Below are positions 1 to 7,307 of a stretch of DNA of 64,000 bases, one piece after another (positions within the stretch are counted from its first letter, which is position 1; each line of letters starts with the position of its first letter). The stretch is from Algiphilus sp965216485 (GTDB lineage: Bacteria > Pseudomonadota > Gammaproteobacteria > Nevskiales > Nevskiaceae), in NCBI RefSeq assembly GCF_965216485.1, contig NZ_OZ244162.1, forward strand, positions 124,001 to 188,000, written 5' to 3'. The notes under the pieces are model-generated. The model worked only from the letters and a program-made list of their open reading frames with translations, ran no database searches and was not told the origin of the DNA. The position numbers were made by a program, and so were the translations under genes.

Positions 1-365
1 ATCCAGCGACCATACCGGTCCTTGTTGGTCGTTTCGCAACGAACGGTTTTTCCGCCAATCCAATGGTCCAGCGCTTAACTCGCGGCCTGACCACACCGCC
101 ACTTCTCCCCATTACGGCGACAGACTTGTCCCCCCTCCGGCGCATCTATGCCACCGAAGCAGATGCGCTCCCCGTGAATCTCGATTGTGTCGCCGTCGAT
201 GACGGAAGCCACGCCTGTCAACGCGCTTTCAGCCGACGAGCATCCCAATACGAGCGATCCCGCCAGCGCCATCGCGATCTGAAGGTGGGATTTTTCTGGG
301 ACAGTGGGGTAAGCATGCGTGTCGATCTTGGCTTTAGCGCAGTCAGGACCACGTTGGCCGCTCAA
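1..365 (-). pseudogene. Thermonuclease-family (SNase-like) lipoprotein, interrupted by an in-frame stop; runs off the window
   Basis: The reading frame shows a lipoprotein-type leader (hydrophobic run ending LVLGC), then the SNase signature VIDGDTIEI and GIDAPEG, then EKWRCGQAAS followed by TAA at 75-77. Beyond the stop the same frame continues without a shift as ALDHWIGGKTVRCETTNKD and RYGRW to the window edge. That is the normal continuation of this nuclease family. It is therefore a nonsense mutation inside a once-intact gene, not a natural C-terminus. The start is uncertain: ATG at 272 gives a short lipoprotein signal, and 365 is the furthest upstream start. The gene lies on the Tn7-like element, whose cargo may be decaying. 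A sequencing error at one base is the main alternative. Confidence 0.75.
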
Positions 366-455
366 TCAATGGCGTGGGACGAGAGAAACCGGCTCGCGGA
401 CACAACAAACTCAGGTGACCTACCTGGCGAACGCCTCGGAAGAACGGCGCAGACC

Positions 456-923
456 TCAAGGCGCGGATCCAAAGCGTAGTCGGCCGATTAATTGCTCCAC
501 GGCTTCGAGACCCGCTCTGTTTGTCACAGCGACGGTCAAAGGGGGCAACCCACGGAGCATCATGTGCGGCTCAGCAAGGAATCTTCGCGCCTTGGAATCG
601 TCTTTGTAGACCCCTTGAGCCTGGATCCAAACTTGCGCCAAGCGCACAACCTTTTCACTGGTTGATGGGCTTAAGGGACCGCTTCCCCTGCGCGCTCGAA
701 TCAGGGTCGACCGCGACGCGACAGGCCTCAGATGCTCCTTATTTCCTCCGAGAACATTCTGATGGACGCGCACAAGCGAAACGCCCGGCAAGCCTTGCCG
801 CATGCGCTCAGAAAGCCATATTTTGGAGTAGCCTTCACGCCCATGGTGCAACCCGAGGATCGCAGCGATCAACTTGACGTCGTACTGTGTTCTCACGCCT
901 TGCTTCAGGTAGTCGCGTTGCAA
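456..923 (-). CDS. Xre/MbcA/ParS-type antitoxin, orphan
   Basis: The protein has about 155 residues if it starts at the TTG at 923; the first in-frame ATG is residue 41. The middle has the family's degenerate helix-turn-helix layout (LIRARRGSGPLSPSTSEKVV). The C-terminus matches the toxin-binding domain: ARRFLAEPH, then LRGLPPLTVAVTNRAGLEAV, ending LIGRLRFG. Members normally neutralise a RES-domain toxin encoded just downstream, often with overlap. Here the 90 bases after the stop hold no RES-like frame and the next gene is the broken nuclease. It is probably a solitary antitoxin left from a decayed toxin-antitoxin pair, or a stand-alone anti-addiction factor. The family call is fairly firm; function on this element is inference. 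Confidence 0.7.
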   Translation of the reverse strand: MQRDYLKQGVRTQYDVKLIAAILGLHHGREGYSKIWLSERMRQGLPGVSLVRVHQNVLGGNKEHLRPVASRSTLIRARRGSGPLSPSTSEKVVRLAQVWIQAQGVYKDDSKARRFLAEPHMMLRGLPPLTVAVTNRAGLEAVEQLIGRLRFGSAP

Positions 924-1055
924 GGTTAGCGCCCTTGCCGGGGAGACGCTAGATCACTCTCCGACGGGCAATGATGCCGTTTGGCAACCGCCGCGAGTCG
1001 CCCAACAGTGTTCAAGTAGGGGTTCGGTACCTAAGCTGACCAAGGAGCAGAACTT

Positions 1056-1259
1056 ATGAACCAACGAAGTTCTTCCCAAGACAAGAGCCGCCGCGCCAGC
1101 GTTCAGGATGGCAAGGAGCCCGATTACTACGATCGCGTCCATGAGAAGTTGAACAGCCCACGCGGCCGACAAGCGGTAGCTGCGCTCAGTAACATTACAG
1201 TTGAGGATCTGCGAAAGAGTTTCCGGCCTGGCAAGACGGAGACCGGCCAGCCCGATTGA
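1056..1259 (+). CDS. Small orphan protein of the transposon cargo
   Basis: This encodes a 67-residue, polar, highly charged protein with no signal peptide or membrane segment. The ATG at 1056 follows an AAGGAG ribosome-binding site at a good distance, the main reason to accept it over overlapping frames on the other strand. The N-terminal 25 residues are low-complexity (Ser, Gln, Lys, Arg). The middle (DYYDRVHEKLNSPRGRQAVA) could form an amphipathic helix. I do not recognise the family. It is convergent with the TnsE-like gene and separated from it by a repeat-containing spacer. Confidence 0.5.
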   Translation: MNQRSSSQDKSRRASVQDGKEPDYYDRVHEKLNSPRGRQAVAALSNITVEDLRKSFRPGKTETGQPD

Positions 1260-1366
1260 TCATTCCTCTGACTCAATAAGCCCTGCACTCGGATGATCGT
1301 TTCAAAATTGCCGTGACCCACGGTGTATAGAACCTCCGACGACCCAGGGTACGGCACTTTTGTCGC

Positions 1367-1410
1367 GCTTTATTGCCTATCGCAATAATTATCGAAGGTC
1401 GCAATAAAGC
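1367..1410. repeat. Inverted repeat with three GCAATAA boxes
   Basis: GCTTTATTGC (1367-1376) and its exact reverse complement GCAATAAAGC (1401-1410) flank a further direct copy of GCAATAA at 1382-1388. The stretch is AT-rich and lies between the convergent ends of the small orphan gene (1259) and the TnsE-like gene (1439). It could form a weak hairpin acting as a terminator, or be a set of protein-binding boxes. No poly-T tract follows either arm. Confidence 0.5.
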
Positions 1411-1438
1411 ACGATAAAACTCAGTCCAACATCACTCG

Positions 1439-3289
1439 CTAGTGCGCGGCTGCTAGCCCCGACTCTTCAGGCTGCGGGTCGTTCGCTACGGATGCATCAG
1501 ACCCGACGCAGAGCGTCTTGTACTTGTGCACGATTTTCTCCGCGAACGCACGTTCACTGGTATGCCTATGTGCAATGCGATCAACTTGGATGCTGTCGCC
1601 AATCCTTTGAGGCCACACCCCGTTGTTCGTGACGAACGCCGAGACGCATTCTCTGATTTGCTCTCTCGTCATCTGAGAGCCATCGCTTGTGCAAATGACA
1701 GCGGTGGGTGGACCCGACTTCGAAGCCGAGTGGCTAGATGATTGCCGCGGCTCGAATTCCCAGCAGTAGGCCACCAGTCCATCTCGAGTGAGTTCGACCA
1801 GCACGTACTGCCTGGGCTGCCCGCCAGAGCGAGCCGCTCTCTGGTTGTTTCGAGGATCGCTGACGTCAACCTGGGAGATGACTAAGCCGTTGGCTCTAAT
1901 CGGATCCGCATCTATGCTCAGCACTTCAGCGTGCAGTCCAAACGACTCCAGATAGGACAGAGCACGACTGAACGATTGAAAATCGGATGGCAGCCGGGAA
2001 GTCCGGTTCATCTGTGAAGACGAAGCCTCGTTGACAATGCGAAGCGGGGTTGGATTGCCTTCCGAGTAGCGACCAGGGGCAGTCGAATGATGAGGAGAGA
2101 ACTCGACTCCCCCAGGTGAGGAGACTGAGCGCGAGACTGGATCCCTGGGTGCTGCCGGAGTTATGGAGGGCGGATTACTGATCTCGGGAAGGTCCGCACC
2201 GACATGGCACAAAGGCATGTTCAGATCCGGTTCCTCTTCGGATGACACGGTCTCTTCTCCGAGCACCCGACTTCCCCTATTGCGGTGGCCGGGCCAGGCG
2301 GCGGGGAGCTGGTTTGTCTCGCCATCGATTGCAGTGCCAGGACCAACCGGGTTGTAACTGTCGTGTTCTACGTGAAGCTCTGGTAGATCGGGAAAGGGCA
2401 CTTGCGACAAGTGGTGCACGAGGAAGCGCCTCACACCACCTGAGTACGTCCAGACGCCATGTGCCCGCACCTTTTGCACATCAGAGACGGGGGGCATACA
2501 GAAGACCTCTGCGGGATTATCACTCTGTAGTGAACGCACCATTGACTCAAATATTCGCTTCGCGCCCACGCGTGCATCCTCATTCAGGAGAACCGTGGCA
2601 ACGACCACGGCGTCCTGAAACGAGAATTGCTTGCGAAGGCCAAGACGGTAGCCTCCATCAGCCTGCAAATACGTGCGTTCGGGATTCGCGACGGACCCAA
2701 TCCAGTCATACGGGTCGGTACCGAGCACGGCGTGCACCAATGTGGTGCTTCTCAGATACCATGCGCGAGCTACCTCAGTGCACGGGAGAATAATCTCATC
2801 CCGTCCATTGGTGAGCGGGTACACGACGCAGAAGGCCCGACGAGCATCAGCTTCTTCCAATCGGTAGTCGAATGGAGGGATGTAAAAGTGGTTCGCGGCC
2901 TTGCGCTGATCTCCAGGTGGGAGCTTGTCTCCCGCTCGAACCACCCGGCATCCGCTCCGCGAAAAGTCGACTGCTGCTGATAGTGAATTCAGCCTAGCAA
3001 GCGCAACCGGTCGACCGGATTCCCATAAGGCCCCAACCCTCATTGCCGGGAAATAGCCGACTCCCACCTTTGCGCGCACCCCATGCGCGTTAGGCTCTGT
3101 CGAGTTCTTTGGCGAACCCGGCATGCGAGGCTTCAAGAAGACCTCTAGCAGAGGCTCTGACGGCAGGTCAGGGTTCTTACTTAAGCCACCCAGCCAGTGT
3201 ATTTGCCAGATACGATCATCTGTGGGCCACCCGTGGCCACGCCTTTGAGGATGTGTCACATAAACCAGCAAGTAGTGAAGACTTGGCAT
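1439..3289 (-). CDS. TnsE-like Tn7 transposition target-selection protein
   Basis: This encodes 616 residues from the ATG at 3289; a TTG at 3298 is also possible. Compared by eye with remembered Tn7 TnsE (538 aa), several blocks line up in order. An N-terminal strand pair (WQIHWLGGL) comes first. LPCTEVARAWYLRS (about residue 182) corresponds to PQLELARSLFLIN, the region reported to touch the sliding clamp. Then come FSFQDAVVVATVLLN and a CMPP block corresponding to FDPPP. A low-complexity linker (about 330-420) precedes a C-terminal DNA-binding-like domain with QYVLVELTRDG and NGVWP. TnsE steers Tn7 into replicating, often plasmid, DNA. Here the gene begins about 50 bp inside the element end and reads inward, unlike Tn7, where tnsE is the innermost tns gene. 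The 80 extra residues are mostly linker. Another accessory Tn7 target selector is the main alternative. Confidence 0.7.
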   Translation of the reverse strand: MPSLHYLLVYVTHPQRRGHGWPTDDRIWQIHWLGGLSKNPDLPSEPLLEVFLKPRMPGSPKNSTEPNAHGVRAKVGVGYFPAMRVGALWESGRPVALARLNSLSAAVDFSRSGCRVVRAGDKLPPGDQRKAANHFYIPPFDYRLEEADARRAFCVVYPLTNGRDEIILPCTEVARAWYLRSTTLVHAVLGTDPYDWIGSVANPERTYLQADGGYRLGLRKQFSFQDAVVVATVLLNEDARVGAKRIFESMVRSLQSDNPAEVFCMPPVSDVQKVRAHGVWTYSGGVRRFLVHHLSQVPFPDLPELHVEHDSYNPVGPGTAIDGETNQLPAAWPGHRNRGSRVLGEETVSSEEEPDLNMPLCHVGADLPEISNPPSITPAAPRDPVSRSVSSPGGVEFSPHHSTAPGRYSEGNPTPLRIVNEASSSQMNRTSRLPSDFQSFSRALSYLESFGLHAEVLSIDADPIRANGLVISQVDVSDPRNNQRAARSGGQPRQYVLVELTRDGLVAYCWEFEPRQSSSHSASKSGPPTAVICTSDGSQMTREQIRECVSAFVTNNGVWPQRIGDSIQVDRIAHRHTSERAFAEKIVHKYKTLCVGSDASVANDPQPEESGLAAAH

Positions 3290-3303
3290 ACATACCAAGT
3301 CTT
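3278..3303. repeat. Perfect 9-bp inverted repeat over the TnsE-like start
   Basis: AAGACTTGG (3278-3286) and CCAAGTCTT (3295-3303) are separated by 8 bases. The inner arm overlaps the second TnsB-type site, and the repeat covers the proposed start codon of the TnsE-like gene. It could be an operator that lets a transposition protein repress the gene. It could also simply be two oppositely oriented binding sites. Confidence 0.6.
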
Positions 3304-3342
3304 AACTTCTGTGACCAGTCCCAACTACTGCGCGAAATCACA
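3295..3342. other. Tn7-like transposon end with two TnsB-type binding sites
   Basis: Read inward from 3342 the terminus is TGTG. Site 1 has core AGTTGGGACTGG (3315-3326) and site 2 has core AGTTAAGACTTGG (3295-3307), 19 bp apart in the same orientation. Spacing of about 20 bp is what the Tn7 right end shows. A weaker third copy (ACTTGCTGG) lies near 3264-3273. The five comM bases next to the end, GCCTC at 3343-3347 on the + strand, are the predicted target-site duplication. They should recur just outside the other end, which is not in the window. Confidence 0.7.
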
Positions 3343-4188
3343 GCCTCCACCCGCCAAAGCAGCCGCGGATGTGGTGTGGTGCGGCTGACGAAAAGGGGGA
3401 ATGCCCCATTTTTGTGCATCGAAGCAGCCCGCGACGGAGGCGATGGCTCCCACTTCCAAAGCCTCCGCATGCCCAAGGCGCGGCAAGATGGTCGGCAAAC
3501 GCGCGGCCAGCATGGATTTTCCACTGCCCGGCGGTCCTGTCATGAGCAGGCTGTGCGCACCTGCGGCAGCCACTTCGAGTGCACGCCGCGCCTGGCTCTG
3601 CCCATGGATATCGGCCATATCGAGCACCACCTCTGACTCGGGGGCCGCAGTTGCAGGGGCAGCGCTGATGGGCAGCTCCCCGGTCTGCAAGGCCTGGCAG
3701 ATGGCGGCAAGGGTGTCCGCTGCATGCAGCCGCACCGCCCCAGCGCGCGAGGCTTCGAGCAGGTTCTCGCTGGGGAGCAGGAGGGCGTGACCGGCTTCGT
3801 GACAGCGGATCGCGGCGGGGAGGACGCCGCGTACAGGCCGCACGGCACCGGATAACGACAGCTCGCCGAGCACCTCCACACCATGCAAGGCATCACGAGG
3901 CAACTGACCGGATGCCAGCAGCATGCCGAGCGCCATTGCCAGATCAAAACGCCCGCCTTCCTTGGGCAGATCTGCCGGCGCCAGGTTGATGGTGATGCGT
4001 TTGGCCGGAATGTCATAGCCACACTGGACCAATGCGGCGCGCACGCGATCCTTGGCTTCGCGAACGGCGCCCTCCGGCAGGCCGACGACACTCCAGCCGG
4101 GCAAACCCGGGGCGAGATGTACTTCCACCGTCACCAAATCGGCAGTCATTGCATTGACTGCTCGGGAGGCCACGGTGGCAAGAGTCAC
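3343..4188 (-). pseudogene. comM: comM (YifB, Mg-chelatase-like ATPase), 5' fragment cut by the transposon
   Basis: ComM is a hexameric helicase promoting branch migration during natural transformation. This fragment has 282 codons of a protein normally about 500 aa. It includes the N-terminal fold (VTVEVHL, VVGLPEGAVREAKDRVRAAL, NLAPADLPKEGGRFDLAMAL) and the Walker A motif GPPGSGKS. The frame continues to PHHTTSAAALAGGG, then gains five transposon-encoded residues (CDFAQ) and stops at 3325. The Walker B, sensor and C-terminal regions are absent, so the product should be inactive. The GTG start at 4188 is one base after the ubiK stop, indicating a ubiK-comM operon. The missing 3' part should lie beyond the element's other end. 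Confidence 0.92.
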
Positions 4189-4189
4189 G

Positions 4190-4450
4190 TCACGGGTTTC
4201 CTTGCTGGTTCGACGATTCGCTTTCGAGGGCCCGGATACGGGCTTCCAGTGCTTCGAGCTGCGCGCGGGTGCGTGCCAGCAGCTCCGCCTGTGTATCGAA
4301 ACGCTCCCGCGAGACCAGGTCAAGGCGATCCAGGTGGGAGCGCAGCAAGGCGCGGAAGTTCTGCTCCAATTCGGTGCGCATTGCGGTCATGCCCGGAACG
4401 GCCCGGACCAGGCGCGCGGCGAGCTCGTCCAGCTGTGGTTCTTGGTTCAT
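4190..4450 (-). CDS. ubiK: Ubiquinone biosynthesis accessory factor UbiK (BMFP family)
   Basis: This is an 86-residue coiled-coil protein that, with UbiJ, assists the late hydroxylation and methylation steps of aerobic ubiquinone synthesis. The family signature is clear: an amphipathic N-terminus (LDELAARLVRAVPGMTAMR), then LDRLDLVSRERFDTQAELLARTRAQL, then a leucine-repeat tail (LEALEARIRALE). The ATG at 4450 gives the usual length (E. coli about 96 aa); upstream starts only add non-conserved sequence. The gene is immediately upstream of, and probably cotranscribed with, the truncated comM. It is divergent from the glnK promoter region. Confidence 0.88.
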   Translation of the reverse strand: MNQEPQLDELAARLVRAVPGMTAMRTELEQNFRALLRSHLDRLDLVSRERFDTQAELLARTRAQLEALEARIRALESESSNQQGNP

Positions 4451-4527
4451 AGCCAAAGTATGGAGCGCGCGCGCTATGGATGCCACCACCACCGCCAAAC
4501 CACTGATTGCATGATTATTTCAAAAGT

Positions 4528-4543
4528 TGGCACGAGTCTCGCA
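4528..4543 (+). promoter_or_regulatory. Sigma54 (RpoN) promoter of glnK-amtB
   Basis: TGGCACGAGTCTCGCA matches the -24/-12 consensus TGGCACG-N4-TTGCA at all but one position, with correct GG-to-GC spacing. It lies 66 bp before the glnK ATG, the expected place for an NtrC-activated nitrogen-starvation promoter. I did not find a convincing NtrC-binding palindrome upstream, where the sequence runs into ubiK. Confidence 0.75.
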
Positions 4544-4608
4544 TTCACCAGAGCCAACCGGGCGCAGGCAGCCGCGTCCCGGCTCACACGACCACATGGA
4601 GTCTGGTA

Positions 4609-4947
4609 ATGAAACTCATCAGTGCAATCATCAAGCCGTTCAAGCTTGACGAGGTACGTGAAGCCCTGTCGGAGATCGGCGTGCAGGGCATCACCGTGAC
4701 CGAAGTCAAGGGCTTCGGCCGTCAGAAAGGTCACACCGAGCTGTATCGCGGCGCGGAATACGTCGTCGATTTTCTGCCCAAGGTGAAGATCGAAGTTGCC
4801 ATCGAGCCGGACAAGCTCGATGCCGCCATTGAAGCCGTTACCAAGGCCGCACACACCGGAAAGATCGGTGACGGCAAGGTCTTCGTCTTCGAGCTCGAGC
4901 AGGCGGTGCGTATCCGCACCGGCGAAACCGGAACGGACGCGCTCTAA
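4609..4947 (+). CDS. glnK: PII nitrogen regulatory protein GlnK
   Basis: This is a 112-residue PII signal protein, normally a trimer that senses ATP/ADP and 2-oxoglutarate and gates the ammonium channel. It starts MKLISAIIKPFKLDEVREAL. It carries the T-loop with the uridylylation tyrosine at residue 51 (YRGAEYVVDF), the B-loop region (TGKIGDGKVF) and the C-terminal RIRTGETG. An upstream in-frame ATG (4507) would add 34 non-family residues and lies before the sigma54 promoter, so the 4609 ATG, preceded by GGAG, is used. amtB follows after 29 bases, the classical glnK-amtB operon, which favours GlnK over GlnB. Confidence 0.95.
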   Translation: MKLISAIIKPFKLDEVREALSEIGVQGITVTEVKGFGRQKGHTELYRGAEYVVDFLPKVKIEVAIEPDKLDAAIEAVTKAAHTGKIGDGKVFVFELEQAVRIRTGETGTDAL

Positions 4948-4976
4948 GGCGCCCCTGAACACAAGGAGCATTCCCG

Positions 4977-6209
4977 ATGGAAAAAGAACTCGCATACGCG
5001 CTGGATACGTTTTACTTCCTGATATCCGGCGCCTTCGTCATGTGGATGGCGGCTGGCTTCGCCATGCTCGAGGCAGGCCTGGTCCGCGCCAAGAACACGG
5101 TTGAAATCCTTACCAAGAACGTTGCGCTTTTCGCCACGGCGTGCATTATGTATCTGATCATCGGATACAACTTCATGTACGGCGGCGGCTATGTCCTGCC
5201 CGGCTTCGATCTGATCCTCAGCATGGCTGACAACAGCGCCGAAGCCGTTACTGCCGGTGGTGAAGATGCGCCCTACTACTCCAACCTGTCGGACTTCTTC
5301 TTCCAGGTTGTGTTTGTCGCAACGGCCATGTCGATCGTCTCGGGTGCCGTTGCCGAGCGCATGAAGTTGTTCTCCTTCCTGGTCTTCGCGGTCATCATGA
5401 CGGGCTTCATCTACCCGATCCAGGGTCTGTGGAGCTGGGGCGGCGGCTTCCTGAGCGAAGTGGGCTACAGCGACTACGCTGGTTCCGGCATCGTGCACAT
5501 GTGCGGTGCGGCCGCGGCCCTTGCGCTGGTGATCGTTCTCGGACCGCGTCGTGGCAAGTACGGTGCTGATGGCAAGGTCAACGCCATCCCCGGTGCCAAC
5601 CTGCCGCTCGCCACGCTCGGTACCTTCATTCTGTGGATGGGCTGGTTCGGCTTTAACGGCGGTTCGGAACTGGCCGTTGCCAGCGTCGACAGCGCCAATA
5701 ATGTCGCCCGCGTCTTCGTGAACACGAACATGGCGGCCTCCGGTGGCCTGATCGCCGCGCTGCTCGTGGCCAAGGCCATGTTTGGCAAGGCCGACCTCAC
5801 CATGGCGCTGAACGGCGCGCTGGCGGGTCTGGTGGCCATCACGGCTGATCCGCTGTCACCGTCCGGCCTGCTGGCCACGATCATCGGTGCCATCGGCGGC
5901 GTCATCGTGGTGTTCTCGATCGTCGGCCTCGAAAAGGCCAAGATCGACGACCCGGTCGGTGCGATCTCCGTGCACGGCACGGTCGGCATCTGGGGCGTGC
6001 TCGCGGTTGCCGTCTTCAGCGGCGCCAGCTTCGGCGCTCAGCTCATCGGCATTGGTTCGATCTTCGCCTGGACCTTCGGTCTGGCTCTCGTGTTCGGCTT
6101 CCTCATCAAGGCGATCATGGGCCTGCGTGTCTCGGAAGAGGAAGAAGAAGCGGGCGTGGACATCTCCGAGTGCGGGATGGAAGCCTACCCCGAGTTCACC
6201 AACGAATAA
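4977..6209 (+). CDS. amtB: Ammonium transporter AmtB
   Basis: This is a 410-residue trimeric inner-membrane ammonium channel with eleven predicted membrane spans. Pore residues are present: the paired phenylalanines at 107-109 (DFFFQVVF) and the twin histidines at 174 (GIVHMCGAA) and 333 (ISVHGTVGIWG). There is no obvious cleaved signal peptide; some Amt proteins have one. The acidic C-terminal tail (SEEEEEAGVD) faces the cytoplasm, where GlnK docks. An AAGGAG ribosome-binding site lies just ahead. It is cotranscribed with glnK from the sigma54 promoter and ends at a strong terminator 40 bases downstream. Confidence 0.96.
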   Translation: MEKELAYALDTFYFLISGAFVMWMAAGFAMLEAGLVRAKNTVEILTKNVALFATACIMYLIIGYNFMYGGGYVLPGFDLILSMADNSAEAVTAGGEDAPYYSNLSDFFFQVVFVATAMSIVSGAVAERMKLFSFLVFAVIMTGFIYPIQGLWSWGGGFLSEVGYSDYAGSGIVHMCGAAAALALVIVLGPRRGKYGADGKVNAIPGANLPLATLGTFILWMGWFGFNGGSELAVASVDSANNVARVFVNTNMAASGGLIAALLVAKAMFGKADLTMALNGALAGLVAITADPLSPSGLLATIIGAIGGVIVVFSIVGLEKAKIDDPVGAISVHGTVGIWGVLAVAVFSGASFGAQLIGIGSIFAWTFGLALVFGFLIKAIMGLRVSEEEEEAGVDISECGMEAYPEFTNE

Positions 6210-6250
6210 GTTTTCCCCGTGTCGTCTCCCGGTCTTCTGGACCGATTTGC

Positions 6251-6277
6251 GGGCTCCTTCGGGAGCCCGTTTTTTTT
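6251..6277 (+). terminator. Rho-independent terminator of glnK-amtB
   Basis: A perfect 7-bp GC-rich stem with a TTCG loop (GGGCTCCTTCGGGAGCCC, 6251-6268) is followed by a run of T through 6277, 42 bases after the amtB stop. The 279 bases from here to 6556 hold no gene I can support. Confidence 0.93.
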
Positions 6278-6556
6278 GGGCCATAGGGATCTCTGGGCAA
6301 AGCGATACTTCGTCCACGGTGCCGCAGAGCAATGTCCGTGCCTTCAATCAGCGTTTCATACGCGGGGCCTAGCAGGCACCGCAGCGCCAAAAGGAAGGGC
6401 AACAGGGGTGGCGTGTGCTTTGCTTCGAGACCGCAGCTCCAACCGACCAAAACGTGACATGGCATCGCCTGGCGCGTCGCCATGCAGGCAAAAGTTTGCT
6501 GCGGAAAAGCGGCTCAGCCGCTACGTTGGGATCGGATCCGAACCCCGGAAGGGGCT

Positions 6557-7201
6557 TCAGTAGGTGAAGGCCAGACCGACGGTGAAGAGATCCTGCGTCG
6601 GCTCGCTGAAGGACTCCTCGTCGTAGAAGCTACGGCTGTATTCCACCTGTACGGACCATGCCTGGCCAACGAGCGGAATGGCAGCCCCGACGCCGCCGCG
6701 CGCGCCTTCGAACTGCTCCGAATCGCGCGTGAAGCTGCCGTCCGACCGTCCAACCGTCGCCTCGGCGCGGTACCACTGCCAGCCTCCAAAGCCATAGACG
6801 AGTACCTTGCGCGCGACGAAGCCGCCGAGCAGCAGCTTCACACCGTAGCCATAGTCGCCCTGCAACTCGAGGCTTCCTTCGCTGCTGTTGCCGGTCTCCG
6901 GGTCACGCAGCAGCACATCAGCGCGCTTGTTTGCGTCGTCGGCATAGGCATTCAGTTCAATGCCCACGGCGCCGCGTCCCCAAGGGGCGAGATAGCCCAG
7001 GGCACCACCAAAGACGCTTCCGTCGGCGTCGAAGCGCGAGACGCCGCCCTCGCCATCGTCGACCTCCACCTCCAGATCGCTATAGCCCGCAAAGCCCTTG
7101 ATATAGGGTCCTGGCGAGAGATCCGCCGCCTGAAGCGTGGACACCATCGAAGACAACACCGCCCCGGCTACGACGCATTGCGCAAGGTGCCTGCTGACCA
7201 T
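6557..7201 (-). CDS. Outer-membrane beta-barrel protein (OmpA/opacity-like fold)
   Basis: The protein has 214 residues and a Sec signal peptide (MVSRHLAQCVVAGAVLSSMV, cleavage after LQAA). The mature part is alternating polar/aromatic strands: GPYIKGFAGYSDLEVEV, GALGYLAPWGRGAVGIEL, YGYGVKLLLGGFVARKVLVY, WSVQVEYSRSF. It ends with the C-terminal aromatic motif LFTVGLAFTY needed for BAM insertion. The size fits an eight-stranded barrel. The ATG at 7201 is chosen because upstream starts add residues ahead of the signal peptide. The substrate or role cannot be read from sequence. It stands alone, convergent with amtB. Confidence 0.75.
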   Translation of the reverse strand: MVSRHLAQCVVAGAVLSSMVSTLQAADLSPGPYIKGFAGYSDLEVEVDDGEGGVSRFDADGSVFGGALGYLAPWGRGAVGIELNAYADDANKRADVLLRDPETGNSSEGSLELQGDYGYGVKLLLGGFVARKVLVYGFGGWQWYRAEATVGRSDGSFTRDSEQFEGARGGVGAAIPLVGQAWSVQVEYSRSFYDEESFSEPTQDLFTVGLAFTY

Positions 7202-7307
7202 GGAACCGCCCCCGAACACTGGAATTGCCGGAAGGCTAGCACATTGGACCTGGAATTCTGCCGCCAACTGCGGACAGCAGGCCCCGGACAGCTGACGGAT
7301 GCGTCAC

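Larger units (their letters stand above)
1..3342. mobile_element. Terminal part of a Tn7-like transposon inserted in comM
   Basis: The comM reading frame breaks off after its conserved Gly-Gly-Gly stretch at 3343, and foreign, visibly AT-richer DNA begins. Read inward from 3342 the element starts TGTGATTTCG, and AGTTGGGACTGG follows at element positions 17-28. As I remember them, the Tn7 ends also begin TGTG and carry TAGTTGGGA at positions 16-24, inside the first TnsB-binding site. The first gene inside is TnsE-like. Other visible content is a broken nuclease gene, an orphan antitoxin and a small orphan gene, typical of island cargo. comM is a known landing site for Tn6022/AbaR-type Tn7-like elements. 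The other end, tnsABC and the 3' half of comM are not in the window, so length and completeness are unknown. Confidence 0.8.

Noticed and set aside
366..455. A RES toxin start overlapping the antitoxin stop
   Set aside because: All three minus-strand frames were read; none shows a RES-like N-terminus and all meet stops quickly.
954..1172. A minus-strand frame starting with hydrophobic, membrane-like residues
   Set aside because: It overlaps the small gene at 1056 in antisense; that gene has a good AAGGAG site, while this frame has none and its hydrophobicity is what antisense of a charged protein gives.
1439..3289. The TnsE-like protein as an inactive tyrosine recombinase (TnsF type)
   Set aside because: A late HRHTSERAF stretch looks slightly like an H-x-x-R box, but the Arg and Tyr landmarks are absent and the overall motif order fits TnsE better.
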